Shown one piece after another: positions 63,575 to 64,000 of a stretch of DNA of 64,000 nt (positions within the stretch are counted from its first letter, which is position 1; each line of letters opens with the position of its first letter). The stretch is from an uncultured Pelagibacteraceae bacterium (GTDB taxonomy: Bacteria; Pseudomonadota; Alphaproteobacteria; Pelagibacterales; Pelagibacteraceae): contig CACMND010000002.1 of assembly GCA_902614975.1 (NCBI GenBank), forward strand, positions 104,734 to 168,733. Reading direction: 5' to 3'. The translations under genes were made by a program, and so were the position numbers. The notes beneath the pieces are model-generated. The model ran no database searches and had not been told where the DNA came from. It saw only the letters and a program-made list of their open reading frames with translations.

Positions 63575-64000
63575 TTATTTAAATAGATCTGATACCGAGG
63601 TAGAATTTGATATTCTTTTAATAGCTTCTCCAACCAAATTAGAGATTGTTAATACCTCAATATTCTTAGCTTTTTTAACTTTCATTGAATTATCTATTGT
63701 ATCAGTTACAACTAAATTTTTTATCGAAGATCTCTTAATTTTTTCAACAGCATTACCACTTAATACACCATGTGTTACATACACATGAACATCTTTAGCT
63801 CCTCTTTTTTTTAATTCTGAAGCTGCATTTACAATTGTTCCACCAGAGTCGATTATATCATCAACTAAAATACAAGTTTTATTTTTCACATTACCAATTA
63901 CATTCATTACTTCTGACTTCCCAGGAGCTGGTCTTCTTTTATCCACTATTGCTAAATCTACATTTAATAATTTTCCTAAAGCTCTTGCTCTTGCGGTACC
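63575..64000 (-). CDS. prs: Ribose-phosphate pyrophosphokinase, C-terminal part (5' end outside window)
   Basis: Frame stays open to the window edge: TARARALGKLLNVDLAIVDKRRPAPGKSEVMNVIGNVKNKTCILVDDIIDSGGTIVNAA. Confidence 0.96.
   Translation of the reverse strand, partial: GTARARALGKLLNVDLAIVDKRRPAPGKSEVMNVIGNVKNKTCILVDDIIDSGGTIVNAASELKKRGAKDVHVYVTHGVLSGNAVEKIKRSSIKNLVVTDTIDNSMKVKKAKNIEVLTISNLVGEAIKRISNSTSVSDLFK

Overview
The window is an AT-rich, gene-dense alphaproteobacterial chromosome segment. Its gene content and synteny look like SAR11/Pelagibacterales (inference from protein similarity and compactness; no search was run). Most of it is housekeeping: tldD/tldE, typA, groSL, ribF-ileS-lspA, pgi, rsmD-purD, a lipid A/Kdo block (msbA, waaA, lpxK, acyltransferase), ubiA, the aa3 cytochrome oxidase cluster with assembly genes, thrC, the ATP synthase F0 genes, smc, dciA, mutY, ccrM, rnhB, ispE, tRNA-Gln, a CCA-adding enzyme, greA, hemF, petABC, ychF, pth, rplY and prs. 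The accessory parts are a retinal biosynthesis cluster (crtI-crtB-crtY-blh) embedded in a long collinear minus-strand array running from dciA to rnhA, and an orphan methyltransferase between thrC/prx and rnhA/thrB. Observations most worth a second look: (1) a perfect 8-bp dyad with a GANTC site in each arm just upstream of the GANTC methyltransferase gene ccrM; (2) a short SMC (857 aa) in which I see no canonical hinge; (3) tRNA-Gln whose encoded CCA end lies 3 nt from the start codon of the CCA-adding enzyme; (4) a family-4-type uracil-DNA glycosylase with only one cysteine; (5) coupling of F0 ATP synthase, retinal biosynthesis and ispH in one gapless gene array; (6) two small ORFs missing from the supplied ORF track. 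I saw no CRISPR array, prophage, transposase or rRNA. I did not find a clearly new multigene system.
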